Made by a program: the position numbers and the translations under genes. Shown here in pieces: positions 35,393 to 38,814 of a stretch of 38,814 bases of DNA. Each line of letters opens with the position of its first letter. Positions within the stretch are counted from its first letter, which is position 1. The stretch is from the NCBI GenBank assembly GCA_012927595.1, contig JABBOW010000208.1, forward strand, positions 1 through 38,814. The letters are read 5' to 3'. Under the pieces are notes generated by a model. The model was given only the letters and a program-made list of their open reading frames with translations. It searched no databases and was not told where the DNA came from. The stretch comes from Cellulomonas sp. Lineage in GTDB: Bacteria; Actinomycetota; Actinomycetes; Actinomycetales; Cellulomonadaceae.

Positions 35393-35721
35393 GGCGCGGC
35401 GAGATCTACCTCGCCGACCTGGGTTCGCCGGTCGGGCACGGGCAGTCCCTGACGAGGCCGGTCCTGGTTCTCAGCGCTCAGCCCTGGCTGGACTCCATCC
35501 CTCCGGTCGTCACCGTCATCCCCCTGACCCGAACTCGTCGGGAGTCGCCGACGCACGTCGAGGTCGAACCTGGCGACTCCGGGCTGCGGGAGACCAGCTA
35601 CATCAGGTGCGAGGACGTCCGCGCGATCTCGCCGCTGCGGTGGGGGCGGCGGTCCGGGCGCGCCGACGACGACGTCGTCCTGCGTGTCGAGGTCATTCTG
35701 CGGCGCCTGCTCGGGCTCTGA
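35389..35721 (+). CDS. PemK/MazF-family toxin (endoribonuclease)
   Basis: A 110-aa protein with MazF-fold hallmarks: RRGEIYLADLGSPVGHG (2-18), the active-site-bearing strand TRPVLVLS (about 22-29), VTVIPLTRT (about 40-48), and a C-terminal SYIRCEDVRAIS (about 65-76). Family members cut single-stranded mRNA at short motifs. GTG 35389 is the start; it overlaps the TGA of a short upstream frame, and CGGAGG lies 4 bases upstream. Because the preceding antitoxin-like frame appears truncated, either a complete antitoxin is elsewhere or the toxin has weakened. All core strands are present, so I call it intact. Confidence 0.85.
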   Translation: MRRGEIYLADLGSPVGHGQSLTRPVLVLSAQPWLDSIPPVVTVIPLTRTRRESPTHVEVEPGDSGLRETSYIRCEDVRAISPLRWGRRSGRADDDVVLRVEVILRRLLGL

Positions 35722-35747
35722 CTCCGAGCCTCATCGTCGGGCCGGCC

Positions 35748-35778
35748 TTGACTTCGAGCCCACTCGAAGCACCATGCT
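35748..35778 (+). promoter_or_regulatory. merR promoter/operator with 7-4-7 palindrome
   Basis: TTGACT (35748-35753), a 19-bp spacer and CATGCT (35773-35778) form a promoter with the long spacer typical of MerR-regulated genes. The palindrome CTTCGAG-ccca-CTCGAAG (35752-35769) sits exactly in that spacer. CATGCT ends 6 bases before ATG 35785, so the message is leaderless. Confidence 0.8.
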
Positions 35779-35784
35779 CGTCGC

Positions 35785-36174
35785 ATGTCTGTCGCGACCG
35801 CCTCTCCCCCGCTCAGCATCGCGGACGCCGCGCAGGCCACGGGCCTGACGCCGCACACGCTGCGCTACTACGAGCGTGACGGGCTCATGCTCGAGCCGAT
35901 CGAGCGGGCCTCGTCGGGCCACCGCCGGTACACCGAGCAGGACCTGGGCTGGATCGTCATGCTCACGCGTCTGCGCGGGACCGGGATGCCGATCCGCGAG
36001 GTCCGCGCGTACGCGGAACTGTGCCGCGCGGGTGACGGGAACGAGGCGCAGCGGCTCGCGCTCCTGCACGCCCACCGCGAGCGCGTGCTCGCGCAGCTCG
36101 CGGCCGTCCAGGAGAACCTCGAGGCGATCGAGTACAAGATCGGGCTGTACGAGGGTCGCGTCGGTTCGCCGTAG
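35785..36174 (+). CDS. MerR-family transcriptional regulator
   Basis: A 129-aa regulator. The winged helix-turn-helix is at about 10-78 (LSIADAAQATGLTPHTLRYY, then SGHRRYTEQDLGWI), followed by a coiled-coil dimerization helix (about 85-125). No Cys pair is present for metal binding, so it resembles the YyaN/AdhR kind that responds to aldehydes or other electrophiles. It presumably binds the palindrome in its own promoter and the near-identical one before the aldo/keto reductase gene 40 bases downstream. ATG 35785 fits a leaderless start. Confidence 0.9.
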   Translation: MSVATASPPLSIADAAQATGLTPHTLRYYERDGLMLEPIERASSGHRRYTEQDLGWIVMLTRLRGTGMPIREVRAYAELCRAGDGNEAQRLALLHAHRERVLAQLAAVQENLEAIEYKIGLYEGRVGSP

Positions 36175-36177
36175 CCC

Positions 36178-36208
36178 TTGACTTCGAGTCCGCTCGAAGG
36201 CGCAGGCT
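36178..36208 (+). promoter_or_regulatory. Aldo/keto reductase promoter with 7-4-7 palindrome
   Basis: The same arrangement as before merR: TTGACT (36178-36183), 19-bp spacer, CAGGCT (36203-36208), with CTTCGAG-tccg-CTCGAAG (36182-36199) in the spacer. CAGGCT ends 6 bases before ATG 36215. The seven-base arms are identical to those at the merR promoter. Confidence 0.85.
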
Positions 36209-36214
36209 CGATCC

Positions 36215-37228
<1,014 letters not shown>

Positions 37229-37264
37229 CGCCCGTGAACGTGCGCGGGGCCCGCCCGACGGGAC

Positions 37265-37618
37265 TCAGGTCTTCTCGGGTGCGACCCCGCGCACGACGTC
37301 GGCCGCGAACCGGCGGTGCGACGCGGCGAGCTTGGCGCGCGCGGCGGACGACAGGTCGACGTCGAGGACATCGGCGAGTCGCAGCAGGTAGATGAGCACG
37401 TCTGACATCTCCTCCCCGGCGCGGGCCTGGCGGGACGGCTCCGCGAACCGCGCGACGGCGCCGTCCGCGGGGACCCACTGGAACAGCTCTGCGAGCTCGC
37501 CGACCTCGCCGACGAGCGCCAGGATCAGCGACTTCGGGTCCTGGAACTGCTCCCAGTCGCGTTCGGTGCTGAACTCCCGCACCAACCGGGTCAGCTCAGC
37601 GATCTCACGTTCAGGCAC
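37265..37618 (-). CDS. MazG-like nucleotide pyrophosphohydrolase
   Basis: A 117-aa all-alpha NTP pyrophosphohydrolase of the MazG/DCTPP1-like group, hydrolysing (deoxy)nucleoside triphosphates to monophosphates and removing non-canonical or excess nucleotides. The EExxE/D-like metal sites are visible in LVGEVGELAELFQW (about 35-48) and EEMSDVLIYLLRLAD (about 70-84). The length of about 110 matches the family. GTG 37618 is preferred because GAGGAGGG lies about 6 bases upstream; a longer frame open to 37726 has no ribosome-binding site and would cross the terminator region. It is convergent with the aldo/keto reductase gene. Confidence 0.85.
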   Translation of the reverse strand: MPEREIAELTRLVREFSTERDWEQFQDPKSLILALVGEVGELAELFQWVPADGAVARFAEPSRQARAGEEMSDVLIYLLRLADVLDVDLSSAARAKLAASHRRFAADVVRGVAPEKT

Positions 37619-37697
37619 GGCGACCCTCCTCGTCTTCGGCAGCGCAAGACTCCCATAGGCGTCCCGATGCCCGATGGACACCTCCGTGTCCGGGCAT

Positions 37698-37737
37698 GAC
37701 GAAGCCCCGCGGTCGGGGGAGACCACGGGGCTTCGTC
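37698..37737 (-). terminator. Strong hairpin terminator
   Basis: GACGAAGCCCCG (37698-37709) pairs perfectly with CGGGGCTTCGTC (37726-37737); four more pairs after one mismatch extend the stem around a 6-base loop. It follows the Thr/Glu-rich gene ending at 37782 and precedes mazG-like on the same strand, so it should end that upstream transcript. There is no T-run, as is common in actinobacteria. Confidence 0.7.
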
Positions 37738-37781
37738 GTCAGCCGGCCGGGCCGGCAGGGGGGAGCGGCCCGGCCGAGCTC

Positions 37782-38318
37782 TCAATGGCGCGCTGTGGCT
37801 GCCTCGCGCCCGTCGGCGTGCTCGGTCGGTTCGGCCTTCGGTTCGGCCTTCGGCTCTGTGGTCGGCTCTGCGGTGGCGCGGGCGTCCTGACGCTCGGTAG
37901 CGCGGGCCTTGGCCTCGGTCGAGATCTCCTGCCCGTCGACGCCGCCGTCGCGTGCGTCCGCCGCGACACTCTGGCCGAATGCCGACGCTGTGGGCATGTC
38001 GGTCGGGCGCGTGGTCGGCGCCTCCGTCGCGTCCGCGGTGGGCTCGTCGGTAGCTTCGTCGGTGGCTTCGTGAGTGGCCTCGTCGGTGGCCTCGTCGGTG
38101 GCCTCGGTCGTCGGGTCGTCGGTGGCCTCGGTCGTCGGGTCGTCGGTAGGCGTCGTGGTCGGTGCCGTGACCGAGTCGATGGGTGCCGGTGTGGCAGCCT
38201 GGGCCGCGCCGACCGCGCCGACGGCCACGGTCGCGACAACGACGCCGACCACTGCCTTGCCTGCGAGGCCGAGGCTGGTCAGCTTGGTCACGACTGCTGC
38301 GAGTGCGCTGGTGCTCAT
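37782..38318 (-). CDS. Thr/Glu-rich repeat protein with N-terminal membrane anchor
   Basis: A 178-aa protein: a polar start with LTSLGLAGKAVVG, a hydrophobic helix (about 19-42, AGKAVVGVVVATVAVGAVGA), then low-complexity sequence dominated by T-E-A-T-D-E repeats (about 58-100) and a Lys/Glu/Ala-rich tail. The start ATG 38318 has AAGGAG about 6 bases upstream. The helix plus Ser/Thr-rich stalk suggest a secreted or membrane-held stalk. Related short actinobacterial proteins follow sigma-factor genes; I cannot identify this family with certainty. The repeats are mirrored in the DNA by short tandem copies. Confidence 0.65.
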   Translation of the reverse strand: MSTSALAAVVTKLTSLGLAGKAVVGVVVATVAVGAVGAAQAATPAPIDSVTAPTTTPTDDPTTEATDDPTTEATDEATDEATHEATDEATDEPTADATEAPTTRPTDMPTASAFGQSVAADARDGGVDGQEISTEAKARATERQDARATAEPTTEPKAEPKAEPTEHADGREAATARH

Positions 38319-38435
38319 CGGTACTCCTTGAACTCGTGGCGGCCGACCCGGATGGGTGTGGCCACTCGTGGTTATTCCTTCGGGGGGGTCATCGGGTGCG
38401 AGGCGTCCAGGGATACGGGTCGGCTGGGACGAGTT

Positions 38436-38814
38436 TCAGCCGCGGCCCGCGGAGCGGTTGGGTTCCGGCGGCATCGGTGTCGCGGTGGCGGTGTCCTGCG
38501 GGTCGGTCGGCCCGTAGCCGTTCGATGCGCCCGCGCCCGGGTCGGTCGCGCGATCGGCGGCGTGCGTGCGCTGGGCCTCGGCCGACGACGGTTCGGGCGC
38601 CGTCGCGTCGCCTGGGCTGGCCGAACCCGGGCCGGGTGCGGGCGCAGCGCGGTCCGACTCGGCCGGCTCCGGGAGCTCCTTGCGAACCTCGCCGCGCAGC
38701 TCGGCACCCGTCGGAAGATCGGTCGGTGAGGCGTGCTGCGTCTGCCGGTCAGAAGCGGAGCCCCATGGCCCCGGGTCCTCGGCGGCGCCGCTCGGCGACT
38801 GCGGAGGCCCCGCC
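38436..38814 (-). CDS. C-terminal end of an unidentified Pro/Ala/Asp-rich protein (partial)
   Basis: The minus-strand frame is open from the right edge of the window to TGA at 38438-38436, about 125 codons with third-position G/C bias throughout. The visible part is proline-, alanine- and acid-rich (SGAAEDPGPWGSASDRQ, then LPEPAESDRAA and PMPPEPNRSAGRG) with a short charged helix-like piece (GAELRGEVRKELPEP). There is no start in the window, so it is the end of a larger gene, apparently co-directional with the Thr/Glu-rich gene 117 bases downstream. No domain is recognisable. Confidence 0.55.
   Translation of the reverse strand, partial: AGPPQSPSGAAEDPGPWGSASDRQTQHASPTDLPTGAELRGEVRKELPEPAESDRAAPAPGPGSASPGDATAPEPSSAEAQRTHAADRATDPGAGASNGYGPTDPQDTATATPMPPEPNRSAGRG

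Overview
The window is chromosomal DNA of a very GC-rich actinobacterium. Third codon positions are almost always G or C, and several genes have a TAnnnT-like -10 box 6-7 bases before the start codon (leaderless transcripts). The aceA-aceB/ramB arrangement, an EF-G2 paralogue, type-1 Idi, PadR-DUF5808-ABC and small DUF2249 proteins all fit Actinomycetes. The overall style suggests Micrococcales, perhaps Cellulomonas or a relative; genus is inference, not proof.

Layout. 1-2.3 kb: C-terminal part of a surface VWA/PKD protein with a sortase-like tail, then a small lipoprotein. 2.4-3.4 kb: a graveyard of three gene remnants (Fic, serine resolvase, IS5-type transposase). 3.5-8.2 kb: glyoxylate shunt, aceA-aceB, with a divergent RamB-like regulator. 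8.3-11.2 kb: DUF2249 protein, Idi, a previously uncounted 31-aa membrane peptide, DUF2993 lipid-binding-like protein, M50B-like membrane protein. 11.2-17.9 kb: a 27-residue-repeat protein divergent from a 2085-aa DUF4011/SF1 helicase/nuclease-fold giant, whose coding sequence holds a near-consensus parS site. 17.9-18.7 kb: decayed DNA including a NodB-type polysaccharide deacetylase pseudogene with two in-frame TAG codons. 18.8-22.4 kb: SpoIIE/RsbU-type phosphatase, secreted HNH (DUF1524) nuclease, Tat-exported esterase.

22.4-26.2 kb: a RecB-like Fe-S nuclease and a Dna2/UPF1-type helicase, two coupled genes (ATGA overlap) of a type often seen as one fused protein. 26.3-29.7 kb: a five-gene PadR-DUF1700/DUF5808-PLDc_N-ABC ATPase-permease operon in which every junction is an ATGA overlap. 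29.7-31.8 kb: EF-G2-like GTPase. 31.9-35.7 kb: an accessory island with a frameshifted ATPase remnant, HipBA, an HNH restriction-like nuclease, and a MazF-type toxin whose antitoxin appears truncated. 35.7-37.2 kb: MerR regulator and aldo/keto reductase carrying twin 7-4-7 palindromic operators in 19-bp-spacer promoters. 37.3-38.8 kb: MazG-like pyrophosphohydrolase, terminator, Thr/Glu-rich repeat protein, and the C-terminal end of a further gene.

The points most worth checking are the parS-like site, the twin MerR operators, the consistent leaderless promoter set, the repeat protein beside the giant helicase, the split nuclease/helicase pair, and the toxin with a cut-down antitoxin. No tRNA, rRNA or CRISPR array was seen.
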